DNA of 64,000 nt, taken from the NCBI GenBank assembly GCA_014381945.1, contig JACNKQ010000035.1, positions 1-64,000 of the forward strand, given 5' to 3'. Below, piece after piece: positions 51,797-61,149 of the stretch. Both the position numbers and the translations under genes were made by a program. Numbering within the stretch: the stretch's first letter is position 1; every line of letters starts with the position of its first letter. Below the pieces are notes generated by a model, which made no database searches, was not told the origin of the DNA, and saw only the letters and a program-made list of their open reading frames with translations. The DNA comes from Actinomycetota bacterium. GTDB taxonomy: Bacteria > Actinomycetota > Acidimicrobiia > Acidimicrobiales > MedAcidi-G1.

Positions 51797-53278
51797 GTGG
51801 CAAGGAAGTCGCTGAAACAGAACGCCGACGAGGCATGGAACGCCGACGAGGTTTGGGAGCAGTGTGCGGCAGCCGTCAGATCCCAGGTTTCCGACATCGT
51901 CTACCAGATGACGTTCAGTTCGGTCCAGACCTCAGGTGTCGATGGAACGGAGATCGTGTTGACCGTCCCCAGCTCGGTCACGAAGGACCGGATAGAGGGC
52001 CGCTACCGGGAAATCATCGAGGAGACGATCGCCGAGGCCACCGACGACCACCTCCGTCCCCGTATCGAGGTTCGCGAGGCGACCGGTCCCGACGACGAAC
52101 TCCTCGGGCAACCGCTGATCGACCCGCTCCTCATCCAACCGGCTTACGAGGAGTCCATCGGGTCGACACCCCTGGATGACCTGCACCTTTCAGAGAACGG
52201 CCACCCGGACATTTTCCCCGAAGCCAATCCACCTGAGGCAGCCACCCGGACACAACCGGTGCACTTCACGTTCGACGACTTCGTGATCGGCACCTCGAAC
52301 CGTTTCGCCCATGCCGCTGCGCTGGCTGTGGCCGGTGAGCCGGCGAAGCACTACAACCCCCTGTTCATCTACGGCGCCGCCGGACTGGGCAAGACCCACC
52401 TCCTGCGTGCAGTCGCCAACTACGTGATCGACCAGTACCCGAACCTGAGGGTGAGGTACGTCTCGAGCGAGGAGTTCATGAACCGCTTCGTCGGGGCGAT
52501 TCAGAACCGGACCCTGCCCGAGTTCAAGCAGCGCTACCGGGAGGTCGATGTCCTCCTCGTCGACGACGTCCAGTTCCTCGCCGGCAAGGAGGGCCTCCAG
52601 GAGGAGTTCTTCCACACGTTCAACTCGATCCACCAGGCCGGTGGCCAGATCCTGCTCTCCAGCGACCGGCCACCCGACAAGATCAACACGCTCGAGGACC
52701 GCCTGCGCAGTCGCTTCAAGATGGGCCTCACCACCGATATCCAGCCTCCTGACTTCGAGACCCGGCTTGCCATTCTCCGGAAGAAGGGAGAGGAGGCCAC
52801 CAACCTCAACCTGCTGAGCCCTGAGGTCCTGGACTTCATCGCCGGGAACATCACCAACAACATCCGGGAACTCGAGGGCGCACTCACCCGGATCACGGCA
52901 TTTGCCAACCTCAACCAGGTGACTGCGACAGAGGAACTGGCGCGCACCGTTCTCAAGGACCTCATCACATCGAACCTGCCACGACCCGTCACCCCTGAGG
53001 TGATCCTCCGCCACACCTCGGAGCTGTACGGGTTCTCGGTGGTCGACCTCATCGGTCCGAGTCGCCGGCGGCCGCTGGTCCAGGTACGTCAGATCGCCAT
53101 GTATGTCTTCCGAGACCTCACCGACCTGAGCTTCCCCGCCATCGGTCGTGAATTCGGCGATCGGGACCACACCACCGTCATTCACGCCGTCGACAAGATC
53201 CGGTCGTTGATGGGATCCCGACAGGAGATCTACGACCAGGTGACGGACCTGATCGCCGTCATCAAGACCGGGGATTGA
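51797..53278 (+). CDS. dnaA: Chromosomal replication initiator DnaA
   Basis: This 493-residue protein has domain I (residues 1-85), a linker with the entry to domain III at HFTFDDFVIGTSNRFAHAAA, Walker A GAAGLGKTHLLRA near residue 195, Walker B VLLVDDVQFLAGKE near 252 and the domain IV box-binding signature REFGDRDHTTVIHAVDKI near 455. It opens oriC and loads the helicase. The GTG start has GGAGTAGGA upstream. Confidence 0.98.
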   Translation: MARKSLKQNADEAWNADEVWEQCAAAVRSQVSDIVYQMTFSSVQTSGVDGTEIVLTVPSSVTKDRIEGRYREIIEETIAEATDDHLRPRIEVREATGPDDELLGQPLIDPLLIQPAYEESIGSTPLDDLHLSENGHPDIFPEANPPEAATRTQPVHFTFDDFVIGTSNRFAHAAALAVAGEPAKHYNPLFIYGAAGLGKTHLLRAVANYVIDQYPNLRVRYVSSEEFMNRFVGAIQNRTLPEFKQRYREVDVLLVDDVQFLAGKEGLQEEFFHTFNSIHQAGGQILLSSDRPPDKINTLEDRLRSRFKMGLTTDIQPPDFETRLAILRKKGEEATNLNLLSPEVLDFIAGNITNNIRELEGALTRITAFANLNQVTATEELARTVLKDLITSNLPRPVTPEVILRHTSELYGFSVVDLIGPSRRRPLVQVRQIAMYVFRDLTDLSFPAIGREFGDRDHTTVIHAVDKIRSLMGSRQEIYDQVTDLIAVIKTGD

Positions 53279-53476
53279 GGTAGAACCACCTGTGGACATC
53301 CACCTCGTTCTCCACAACCCCGGCCATGGCCCGGGTTCCGGTTGTGGACGCGCGTGGACAACCGGTGGATGCGAAATGTCGCTACGACCTGCGAGAATGC
53401 CCCATTGTCCCCAATCCACACGCCTACTCTCCCTACTACCTGATGAGAACCTGCCTGAGATGAATGTGAGTGCCCT
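53279..53476. other. Candidate oriC between dnaA and dnaN
   Basis: Within 198 bp there are six DnaA-box-like sites: TGTGGACAT (53291), TTCTCCACA (53308), TGTGGACGC (53343), CGTGGACAA (53353), GGTGGATGC (53364) and CAATCCACA (53412). Each departs from the consensus. The lighter stretch at about 53425-53475 could be the unwinding element. The dnaA-dnaN gap holds oriC in Mycobacterium and Streptomyces. Confidence 0.7.
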
Positions 53477-54571
53477 GTGAAATTCCGTTGTGAACGCGAT
53501 GTCCTCGACCGGGCCCTGTCGGTTGCCAGTCGTGCCGCAGCCACCAGGGGTGCTCTCCTGCAGGTCCTCGGCGGTATTCACCTGCAGTTGGAGGGAGACT
53601 GCCTTTTGGTGACAGGCAGCGACCGGAACCTGACGGTGCGGGTCACATGTCAGGTGGGAGGCCAGGAAGATGGCGAGGCCGTGCTGCCGGCGAAGTTGGC
53701 GGCCGATATCGCACATGCCCTCGACAGCGGCCAGGTCGAGGTGACCGTCGGCGACAATGAGGCCAGCCTCAGTTCGGGTCGTTCCAACTTCAGCCTCCGC
53801 ACGCTTGTTCCCGATGAGTTCCCACGGTTCGAACTACCAGCCGGCGACGAGGTCACCCTGTCCGCTTCAGGAGTGGCAGCCGCCCTCGACCAGGTGGTGG
53901 GGGCCGCCAGCGGAGACGACAGCAGGCCGATCCTCACGGGCGTCCTGTTGGCCGCCGAAGAGGACGGTCTGCGGTTCGTAGCCACCGACTCGTACCGGCT
54001 CGCCATGCGCGACCTACCCGGAACGAGCATCCTCAGCCGGGACCAGACGGTGCTGGTCCCGTCCCGTGCCCTCGAAGTGGTGGGCCGCCTCCTCGGAGAT
54101 GTCGACGAACTCACCATCTGCCTGGGTGAACGCGAAGCGGTCTTCACCGTCGGAGACGTCCAGATCGTCACCAGCCTGATAGTGGGCGAATACCCCAACT
54201 ACCGGGGCCTGATCCCCGACGACCACCCCAACAGCCTGATCGTCGAACGCGACGACATGCTCGACGCGCTCCGCCGGGTACGACTCCTGGCAACCGACAA
54301 CACTCCGGTTCGCCTGGAGATGAGCAGCGACGGACTCCAACTCAAGGCCATCACCCAGGACATCGGGCAGGCCAGCGAAACAGTCGACGCCAACTACGAC
54401 GGCGAAGACCTGACCGTGGCTTTCAATCCGACCTACCTGATTGCGGGACTAGAGGTGTGTCCCGACGAGGAACTCCGCCTCGAAACCTGCGATGCGCTCA
54501 AGCCGGCGGTCATCCGCGGCGTGGAGGATTCGGACTTCCTCTATCTGCTGATGCCGGTCCGCGTCTCCTAG
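53477..54571 (+). CDS. dnaN: DNA polymerase III sliding clamp
   Basis: This 364-residue protein has three clamp domains: starts KFRCERDVLDRALSVASRAA, then FVATDSYRLAMRDL near residue 165, and ends DSDFLYLLMPVRVS with the conserved LLMPVR tip that forms the partner-binding pocket. It tethers polymerase III to DNA. GTG start. Confidence 0.98.
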   Translation: MKFRCERDVLDRALSVASRAAATRGALLQVLGGIHLQLEGDCLLVTGSDRNLTVRVTCQVGGQEDGEAVLPAKLAADIAHALDSGQVEVTVGDNEASLSSGRSNFSLRTLVPDEFPRFELPAGDEVTLSASGVAAALDQVVGAASGDDSRPILTGVLLAAEEDGLRFVATDSYRLAMRDLPGTSILSRDQTVLVPSRALEVVGRLLGDVDELTICLGEREAVFTVGDVQIVTSLIVGEYPNYRGLIPDDHPNSLIVERDDMLDALRRVRLLATDNTPVRLEMSSDGLQLKAITQDIGQASETVDANYDGEDLTVAFNPTYLIAGLEVCPDEELRLETCDALKPAVIRGVEDSDFLYLLMPVRVS

Positions 54572-54588
54572 ACCAGCCGGCCAGGCCT

Positions 54589-55683
54589 ATGCCGGTCCGG
54601 CGTATCTCGATCGTCGACTTCCGGAATCTGGTGGCCGTAGACCTCGAGTTGGCCGAAGGTCGCATCGCCGTAATCGGCGACAACGGCCAGGGCAAGACGA
54701 ACCTGATGGAGGCGCTTGTCTGGCTGACGACGGCCTCGTCGTTCCGGGGTGCCCCTACCGAGGCGCTCGTCCGGGAAGGCGCCGAACATGCGATCCTGCG
54801 CGCCGAGGTCGAAAGCGAAGGCCGCACGACGCTGCTCGAGGTAGAGCTCGCTGCTGTTGGTCGCAATCGGATGCAGGTGAACCGGAACCGGGTGTCGCGT
54901 GTACGCGACCTGCTGGGCCATCTCGTCGCAACGGTCTTCGGGCCCGATGACCTGGCCCTCGTCAAGGGGGGGCCTGCAGGGCGCCGCCGCTACATGGACG
55001 ACCTCCTGATCGCATCGCATCCGCGTCACCACAGCCTCGTGACCGACCTTGAGCGAATCCTCCGGCAGCGCAACACCCTGTTGCGACAGGCAGGAGGTCG
55101 CATGACACGGGAAGTCGAGGAGACTCTCGATGTCTGGGACGACAAGTTGGCGGGCATCGGTGAGGAGTTGGGCCGGGCACGACGGGACCTGGTGGTGCTG
55201 CTCAGGCCCGAGTTGGCCGACATCCTCGATGTGTTGGGCGACGGGACACGTCCGGCCACCATGGAATACGAATCACACTGGCTCGACATGGGACTGGGAC
55301 CAGCGCTCGTCGAGGCCCGCCGGGACGACATCAGGCGGGGTGTCACGACCGTGGGTCCCCATCGGGACGACCTGTGTATCGGACTCGGTGGCATGCCGTC
55401 GCGTACGCACGCCTCGCAGGGAGAACAGAGGTCGCTGGCGCTTGCCCTACGCCTCGGAGGCCACCGTGTCCTCGCAGAGCGCCTCGGTGTCGAGCCGGTC
55501 ATAATCCTCGACGATGTGTTCTCCGAGCTCGACCCGGGTCGAGCCGGCCGCCTGGTGGGCCTGCTGCCGTCCACACAGGTGTTCGTCACCGCGGCCGGAT
55601 CTCTCCCCGAGGGCATCGACGTGGACCGTGTGATCAGGATCGAGGCGGGCTCGGTCGCCTCCGACTCGGAGGCAGGGGCGTGA
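54589..55683 (+). CDS. recF: DNA replication and repair protein RecF
   Basis: This 364-residue SMC-like ATPase has Walker A IGDNGQGKTNLMEAL near residue 30, the region GPHRDDLCI, the signature ASQGEQRSLALALRL near 298 and Walker B PVIILDDVFSELDPGR near 322. It loads RecA at gaps with RecO and RecR. It overlaps the DUF721 gene by 4 bp. Confidence 0.97.
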   Translation: MPVRRISIVDFRNLVAVDLELAEGRIAVIGDNGQGKTNLMEALVWLTTASSFRGAPTEALVREGAEHAILRAEVESEGRTTLLEVELAAVGRNRMQVNRNRVSRVRDLLGHLVATVFGPDDLALVKGGPAGRRRYMDDLLIASHPRHHSLVTDLERILRQRNTLLRQAGGRMTREVEETLDVWDDKLAGIGEELGRARRDLVVLLRPELADILDVLGDGTRPATMEYESHWLDMGLGPALVEARRDDIRRGVTTVGPHRDDLCIGLGGMPSRTHASQGEQRSLALALRLGGHRVLAERLGVEPVIILDDVFSELDPGRAGRLVGLLPSTQVFVTAAGSLPEGIDVDRVIRIEAGSVASDSEAGA

Positions 55684-56003
55684 CCCGACCGGGTATGGAG
55701 GGGTCTCCTGTGCCGATCCGTCGGACCCTGGAGCGCCTGATGTCGGGCATGGGGGCCCCCGAGATCGATGCCACCACCACCATCATCGACGCCTGGCCTG
55801 ACATCGTCGGGCCGGAGCTTGCCAGCCGGATCGTGGCCGTGGCCGTCCGTGGCCCGGAACTCGTCGTCCGGGTCGAGGATCCGGCCTGGGCCAGCCAACT
55901 GGGGTGGCTGGAACAACAACTCCTGACCCGCGTCGAGGCGCTGGTCGGGCCCGGGAGGATCACCTCTGTGACCGCCCGGGTGGCCCCACGGGATGCCACC
56001 TGA
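55680..56003 (+). CDS. DUF721 protein, probable DciA-type helicase loader
   Basis: This 107-residue protein has the DUF721 fold features IIDAWPDIVGPELASRI and VRVEDPAWASQLGWLEQQLL near residues 35-85. DciA is the helicase operator in bacteria lacking DnaC and DnaI, and this gene stands between recF and gyrB as in many actinobacteria. The GTG at 55680 overlaps the recF stop; the ATG at 55695 is an alternative start. Confidence 0.88.
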   Translation: MTRPGMEGSPVPIRRTLERLMSGMGAPEIDATTTIIDAWPDIVGPELASRIVAVAVRGPELVVRVEDPAWASQLGWLEQQLLTRVEALVGPGRITSVTARVAPRDAT

Positions 56004-56097
56004 GGAGATCCCGGAAGGTGGCGTCGGCCTGCCGAGAACGGGTTGTCAAGGCCCCCGGAGAGCCCGGCAGAGACAGCCGAACCGGGGGTCCGACTGG

Positions 56098-56103
56098 TAG
56101 GCT
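56098..56103 (+). promoter_or_regulatory. -10 box of leaderless gyrB-region promoter
   Basis: TAGGCT ends 9 nt before the GTG of the small leader ORF at 56113. Confidence 0.4.
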
Positions 56104-56112
56104 TGTCGGGTC

Positions 56113-56223
56113 GTGAACATGCCCTCTGACCTGCGGTTTTCCCAGACAGGACACCTCCCAGTGGTGGGTTTTTGCGACGACCGGGCGTATGGACCGGTTC
56201 TCCCCGGTGGGCGCTGCCGATGA
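56113..56223 (+). CDS. 36-codon leader ORF overlapping the gyrB start
   Basis: A GTG 9 nt after a TAGGCT box opens a 36-codon frame (begins VNMPSDLRF, ends PGGRCR) whose TGA overlaps the gyrB ATG as ATGA. gyrB itself has no clear ribosome site, so translation could be coupled through this leader. It may also be chance; no family is recognised. Confidence 0.4.
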   Translation: MNMPSDLRFSQTGHLPVVGFCDDRAYGPVLPGGRCR

Positions 56224-58145
56224 CCACCACCGGGACCTCGTACAACGCCGCCGACATTACCGTCCTCGAGGGCCTGGAGGCGGTTCGGAAAAGGCCCGGC
56301 ATGTACATCGGATCCACCGGCCCGACCGGCCTCCACCACCTCGTCTGGGAGGTCGTGGACAACAGCGTCGACGAGGCCATGGCCGGGCACTGCTCGACCA
56401 TCCGGGTCCGACTCCTGCCCGGCGGCGGGTGCGAGGTGAGCGACGACGGGCGCGGCATTCCAGTTGATCGACACCCCCAGTTCGAGGAGTTGACGGCCGC
56501 CGAGGTCGTGCTCACGGTCCTCCATGCCGGCGGGAAATTCGGTGGCGAGGGCTACAAGATCTCGGGTGGCCTCCACGGGGTCGGCGTCTCCGTCGTCAAC
56601 GCCCTCTCCTCCAGGGTCGAGGTCGAAATCGACCGTGACGGCACAAGGCACTACATGGACTTTGCCGACGGCGGCATCCTCCAGACCCGACTGTCAGAGA
56701 CCGGACCGTCACCAGATGGCCGGACCGGTACCACGGTCCGCTTCTGGCCCGACAGGGCGATCTTCGAGGACGTGGAGTTCCGCCCCCAGACGCTCATCGA
56801 ACGGTTCCAGATGATGGCGTTTCTCAACAGCGGCCTCGAGATCCAGGTATGCGATGAACGCGGCGAGGAGCACACCGAGCAGTCGTTTTGCTACGAGGGC
56901 GGCATCCGGGACTTCGTCGCCCACGTGAACGCCTCCAAGGAATCCCTGTTCTCGATCGTCGGATACTACGAACAACAGGAGGACGACCAGGAGGTCGAGG
57001 TCGCCTTCCAGTGGAACACCGGGTTCAACGCAGACGGCCTCCACTCGTTCGCGAACGGCATCAACACAATCGAAGGCGGCATGCACGAGGAGGGCTTCCG
57101 CAGTGCCCTCACGGCCTCCCTCAACCGCTATGCCCGCAGCAAGGGCCTGCTCAGGGACGGCGACGACAACCTCCAGGGTGAGGACATCCGCGAGGGCCTC
57201 ACCGCCATCCTCAGCGTGCGCATGGTGGACCCCCAGTTCGAGGGACAGACCAAGTCCAAACTCGGCAACGTCTCGATTCGCTCCCTCGTCCAGCGGGCCA
57301 CCAACGACGGCCTCGGCCACTGGCTCGAGGAACACCCCTCCGAGGCGAAGCGCATCACGCAGAAGGCGCTCAACGCCCAGAGGGCGCGCATCGCCGCTCA
57401 GGATGCCCGCCGTTCCGCCCGCCGCAAGTCAGCACTCGACGGGGCAGGCATGCCCGACAAGCTCAAGGACTGCGCCTCCCGAGATCCACGCGAATCCGAA
57501 CTATTCATCGTCGAGGGTGACTCGGCCGGCGGATCAGCGGTCCAGGCCCGTGATCCCCGCACCATGGCGATCCTCCCGATCCGGGGGAAGATCCTCAACG
57601 TCGAACGGGCACGGCCCGACCGGATGCTCGACAACACCGAGATCCAGACCCTGATCCAGGCGATCGGCGGCGGCTACGGCAACGAGTTCGACGTCGAAAA
57701 GATTCGGTACCACAAGGTGATCCTGCTCTGCGACGCCGATGTCGATGGCAGCCACATCCGAACCCTTCTGCTGACGTTCTTCTACCGGCAGATGGAGGCA
57801 CTGGTCGTCGGAGGCCACGTCTACATAGCCCAGCCACCGCTCTATTCCACGATCGTCGGACGCGAGAAGGTCTACCTCAAGGACGACCACGCCAAGGCGG
57901 CGTTTCTTGCCGAACACCCCGCCCACAAGCACGATTTCCAGCGCCTCAAGGGCCTCGGCGAGATGGACTTCGGCGAACTCCGCGAGACCACCATGAACCC
58001 GGCGACACGCAGCCTCCTGCAGGTATCGGTCGAGGCCTCGACTATCGCCGACGAGGTGTTCTCCACGTTGATGGGCAGCGACGTCGAGAGCCGGAAGCGG
58101 TTCATCCGGACCAACGCCCACGATGTCCGCTTCATCGACATCTGA
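56220..58145 (+). CDS. gyrB: DNA gyrase subunit B
   Basis: This 641-residue protein has the GHKL ATPase (VLEGLEAVRKRPGMYIG near residue 14, EVVDNSVDEA, GGLHGVGVSVVNAL) and the TOPRIM part (ELFIVEGDSAGGSA near 423, CDADVDGSHIRTLLLTFFYR near 505, LKGLGEM near 588). It supplies ATP-driven negative supercoiling with GyrA. The ATG at 56220 lies one residue set before the conserved core and overlaps the leader ORF stop. Confidence 0.98.
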   Translation: MTTTGTSYNAADITVLEGLEAVRKRPGMYIGSTGPTGLHHLVWEVVDNSVDEAMAGHCSTIRVRLLPGGGCEVSDDGRGIPVDRHPQFEELTAAEVVLTVLHAGGKFGGEGYKISGGLHGVGVSVVNALSSRVEVEIDRDGTRHYMDFADGGILQTRLSETGPSPDGRTGTTVRFWPDRAIFEDVEFRPQTLIERFQMMAFLNSGLEIQVCDERGEEHTEQSFCYEGGIRDFVAHVNASKESLFSIVGYYEQQEDDQEVEVAFQWNTGFNADGLHSFANGINTIEGGMHEEGFRSALTASLNRYARSKGLLRDGDDNLQGEDIREGLTAILSVRMVDPQFEGQTKSKLGNVSIRSLVQRATNDGLGHWLEEHPSEAKRITQKALNAQRARIAAQDARRSARRKSALDGAGMPDKLKDCASRDPRESELFIVEGDSAGGSAVQARDPRTMAILPIRGKILNVERARPDRMLDNTEIQTLIQAIGGGYGNEFDVEKIRYHKVILLCDADVDGSHIRTLLLTFFYRQMEALVVGGHVYIAQPPLYSTIVGREKVYLKDDHAKAAFLAEHPAHKHDFQRLKGLGEMDFGELRETTMNPATRSLLQVSVEASTIADEVFSTLMGSDVESRKRFIRTNAHDVRFIDI

Positions 58146-58178
58146 CCCGGCCCTACGCCAGACAGACGAACGCCCCGC

Positions 58179-60671
58179 ATGACCGACACCACCGAGACTC
58201 CACCCGAGGAACTCCCCGGTGGATCGATCGAACCGATCGAGATCCAGGAGGAGATGGAGCAGTCTTTCTTGGACTACGCCATGTCGGTCATCGTGGCCCG
58301 GGCTCTGCCCGACGCCCGCGACGGCCTCAAGCCCGTCCACCGCCGGATCCTGTGGGGCATGTACGACCTTGGCGCCCGCCCCGACCGTCCCACCATGAAA
58401 TGCGCACGCGTGACCGGCGAGGTCATGGGCAAGTACCACCCGCACGGCGACCAGGCCATCTACGACGCACTCGTGCGCATGGCCCAGGACTTCAGCCTCC
58501 GGCACCCCCTGGTGCACCCGAAGGGCAACTTCGGCTACTCGCCCGACGACGCTGCTGCGGCTGCCCGCTACACCGAATGCCGCCTCGATCCCATAGCCCT
58601 GGCGCTTCTCGACGGCATCGACGAGGACACCGTCGACTTCGTCGACAACTACTCGGGTGAGTTCTCCGAACCCGAGCTCCTGCCCTCCCGTTTCCCGAAC
58701 CTGCTCGTCAACGGCAGCCAGGGCATCGCCGTCGGCATGGCCACCAACATCCCCACCCACAACCTGGGCGAGGTCATCGACGCCACCCTTCACCTCATCG
58801 ACCATCCGGGTGCCACGCCCGACGACCTCATGGCCCACCTTCCCGGACCCGACTTCCCGACCGGGGCCCTGATCCTCGGACGATCCGGGATCGCCGACGC
58901 CTACCGAACCGGCCGGGGCACGATCCGCATGCGGGCGCGCACCGACATCGAGGAAGGGCCGCGCAACACCCGCATCATCGTCTCGGAGTTGCCCTATCAG
59001 GCCAGCCCGAACCAGATCATGGCCAAGATCCGCGACCTCGTCGACAGCCGAGAGATTGAGGGGATCGCCGACATCAACGACGAGTCGGCGCAGGGCATGA
59101 CCCGCATCGTCATCACCCTCAAGCGGGAGGCACCGGCGCTGGTGATCCTGAACAACCTGTTCAAGCGGACGCCCCTGCAGACCACGTTCTCGGTCAACGC
59201 CGTAGCACTGGTCGACGGCATCCCCCGCACGCTGAACCTGCGCGAACTGCTCGACGCCTACGTGGCCCATCAGATCGAGGTGCTACGGCGACGCAGCGAG
59301 TACCGGCTCGCCAGGGCCAGGGCAGAAGCCCACATCACCGAGGGCCTGCTCGCTGCGCTGGGCTCGATCGACGAAGTGATCGCCCTCATCCGCGGGTCCT
59401 CCGACCGGGCCGGCGCCCGGGATGGCCTCATGGCCGAGCCCCATGGGTTCTCGGAGGTCCAGGCCAACCACATCCTCGACATGCAGCTCGTACGCCTGAC
59501 GCGCCTCGGCCGGTCGAACCTCGAAGAACGGTTGGAGCAGTTGGTTGGCGAGATCTCCGAACTCGAGGGCATCCTCGCCGACGAGGCAAGGATCCGTGGC
59601 GTGCTCAAGGGCGAGCTGACCGAGTTACGCGACCGGTTCGCCACGCCGCGACGCAGCGAGTTCGTCTACGACCCCGGCGACCTCGACATCGAGGACCTGA
59701 TCGACGACGAGGAACTGGTCTTCACGATGAGCTCGGCGGGCTACGTGAAGACCACGTCGGCCACCGAGTTCCGGTCCCAGGGTCGAGGGGGTCGTGGGGT
59801 CGCCGGCACCCGCCTCAGGGACGAGGACGCTGTCGCCCACCTGATCCACACCACGGCCCACTCCTATCTGATGATGTTTTCGACCCGTGGGCGCGTCTAC
59901 CGACTGAAGGCCCACGAGGTGCCGATGGCCGGCCGCACGGCGAGGGGGACAGCGGTCGTCAACCTGCTGCCCCTCCAATCCGACGAGCGGATCCAGGCGG
60001 TCATCGACACACGCGACTACGAGACCCACAGGTTCCTGTTCTTCGCCACCCGCTCCGGTCGCGTAAAAAAGACCCGGTTCACCGCCTACGACTCATCGCT
60101 GCGGGCAGGCTTGATCGCCATCAGGCTGAACGACGGCGACGAGGTGGTAGAGGTAGTCCCCACCAACGGCGACGACCAACTCCTCCTGACCTCCCGGTTC
60201 GGGCAGACGCTGCGCTTTTCCGAAAAGGATGTCAGGCAGATGGGTCGGGACGCCGCCGGGGTGATCGGCATGAAGTTCCGGGATGGTGACGAGCTCGTCT
60301 CCTGCGCAGTGGTCCGACCGGGGTGCACCGTGCTCCACGTCAGCGTCGAGGGGTTCGGCAAGCGGACGCTGCTCGACGAATACCCGGTCAGGGGGCGTGC
60401 TGGGCTCGGCGTGCGTGGCATCCGCACCACCGACGACCGGGGATCTGTCGCCGGTGCGGTCGTCGTCTCCGACGAGGACCATGTGTTCATTGTGAGCACC
60501 GGGGGGGTGATCATCCGGATGCCGGTCGCCGAGATCTCCGTTCAGGGTCGGACCGCCACCGGGGTGCGGGTCATGTCGCCGGACGATGGCCACCAGGTGG
60601 CTGCCATCACACGGGCCCCCGCCGAGTCGACCATCGAGGACGACGGCGTCGTCGAGGCAGCGGACGCCTGA
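58179..60671 (+). CDS. gyrA: DNA gyrase subunit A
   Basis: This 830-residue protein has the breakage-reunion domain ([19 protein letters not shown], catalytic Tyr in [11 protein letters not shown] near residue 130) and a six-bladed C-terminal domain that carries the GyrA box as QGRGGRG near residue 535. In the quinolone region the motif reads [10 protein letters not shown], with Gln at the position of E. coli Ser83 and the acidic Asp87 equivalent kept. It pairs with GyrB encoded 33 bp upstream. Confidence 0.98.
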   Translation: MTDTTETPPEELPGGSIEPIEIQEEMEQSFLDYAMSVIVARALPDARDGLKPVHRRILWGMYDLGARPDRPTMKCARVTGEVMGKYHPHGDQAIYDALVRMAQDFSLRHPLVHPKGNFGYSPDDAAAAARYTECRLDPIALALLDGIDEDTVDFVDNYSGEFSEPELLPSRFPNLLVNGSQGIAVGMATNIPTHNLGEVIDATLHLIDHPGATPDDLMAHLPGPDFPTGALILGRSGIADAYRTGRGTIRMRARTDIEEGPRNTRIIVSELPYQASPNQIMAKIRDLVDSREIEGIADINDESAQGMTRIVITLKREAPALVILNNLFKRTPLQTTFSVNAVALVDGIPRTLNLRELLDAYVAHQIEVLRRRSEYRLARARAEAHITEGLLAALGSIDEVIALIRGSSDRAGARDGLMAEPHGFSEVQANHILDMQLVRLTRLGRSNLEERLEQLVGEISELEGILADEARIRGVLKGELTELRDRFATPRRSEFVYDPGDLDIEDLIDDEELVFTMSSAGYVKTTSATEFRSQGRGGRGVAGTRLRDEDAVAHLIHTTAHSYLMMFSTRGRVYRLKAHEVPMAGRTARGTAVVNLLPLQSDERIQAVIDTRDYETHRFLFFATRSGRVKKTRFTAYDSSLRAGLIAIRLNDGDEVVEVVPTNGDDQLLLTSRFGQTLRFSEKDVRQMGRDAAGVIGMKFRDGDELVSCAVVRPGCTVLHVSVEGFGKRTLLDEYPVRGRAGLGVRGIRTTDDRGSVAGAVVVSDEDHVFIVSTGGVIIRMPVAEISVQGRTATGVRVMSPDDGHQVAAITRAPAESTIEDDGVVEAADA

Positions 60672-60720
60672 TCGCTGCGCCCATCCCGGTCTCCCTCCTT
60701 CCCCCCACAATCTCCAACCA

Positions 60721-60734
60721 CCGGCAGGTGCCGG
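60721..60734 (+). terminator. Short hairpin after gyrA
   Basis: CCGGCA, GG and TGCCGG form a 6-bp inverted repeat 50 bp past the gyrA stop and just before the ribosome site of the next gene. The loop is very short and there is no T-tract. Confidence 0.25.
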
Positions 60735-60746
60735 TCGGAGGACCCC

Positions 60747-61085
60747 GTGGGGAACCACCTGTCCAGAGACCGTGATGACCGGGGGCAGATACTCCCGTTC
60801 ACGACGCTGTTGCTCGTCCTGGCCGCCGGACTGGCTGTCCTGATCGTCGCACTCGGCCAGATCGCCGTGGACCGGGCACAGGCCAGGACTGCTGCAGATG
60901 CTGCTGCCCTGGCGGCTGCCGCCTCCCCGGAGCGAGCCCGTGTCCAGGCTGTTCGCCTGGCCGGGGCCAACGGTGCCCGGATCCTGTCGTTTGACGAACC
61001 ATCCGGGGAGGTGGTCGTGGAGGTCGGCGTGGGTCGGGCACGCGCCACGGCCCGGGCGCAGACGATCCGGACATTCGCACGATAA
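60747..61085 (+). CDS. TadG/Flp-pilus-assembly-like small membrane protein
   Basis: This 112-residue protein has the TadG-like N-terminal signature DRGQILPFTTLLLVLAAGLA, then VDRAQARTAADAAALAAAA, with one helix (residues 15-38) and an outer part of about 70 residues. Such proteins anchor Flp pili or related secretion systems. The GTG has GGAGGA upstream. No other tad gene is nearby; it sits between gyrA and the DUF3566 gene. Confidence 0.75.
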   Translation: MGNHLSRDRDDRGQILPFTTLLLVLAAGLAVLIVALGQIAVDRAQARTAADAAALAAAASPERARVQAVRLAGANGARILSFDEPSGEVVVEVGVGRARATARAQTIRTFAR

Positions 61086-61136
61086 GCCTCGAAGGCCGGG
61101 GTCTGGTAGCGACCGGTCCGTTCGCCTGCCCGGCCC

Positions 61137-61142
61137 TAGACT
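61137..61142 (+). promoter_or_regulatory. -10 box of leaderless promoter
   Basis: TAGACT ends 7 nt before the GTG at 61150. Confidence 0.5.
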
Positions 61143-61149
61143 CCCTACC

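Noticed and set aside
52190-53716. 508-residue reverse ORF opposite dnaA and dnaN
   Set aside because: Antisense shadow of two certain genes.
57534-59270. 578-residue reverse ORF opposite gyrB and gyrA
   Set aside because: Antisense shadow of two certain genes.
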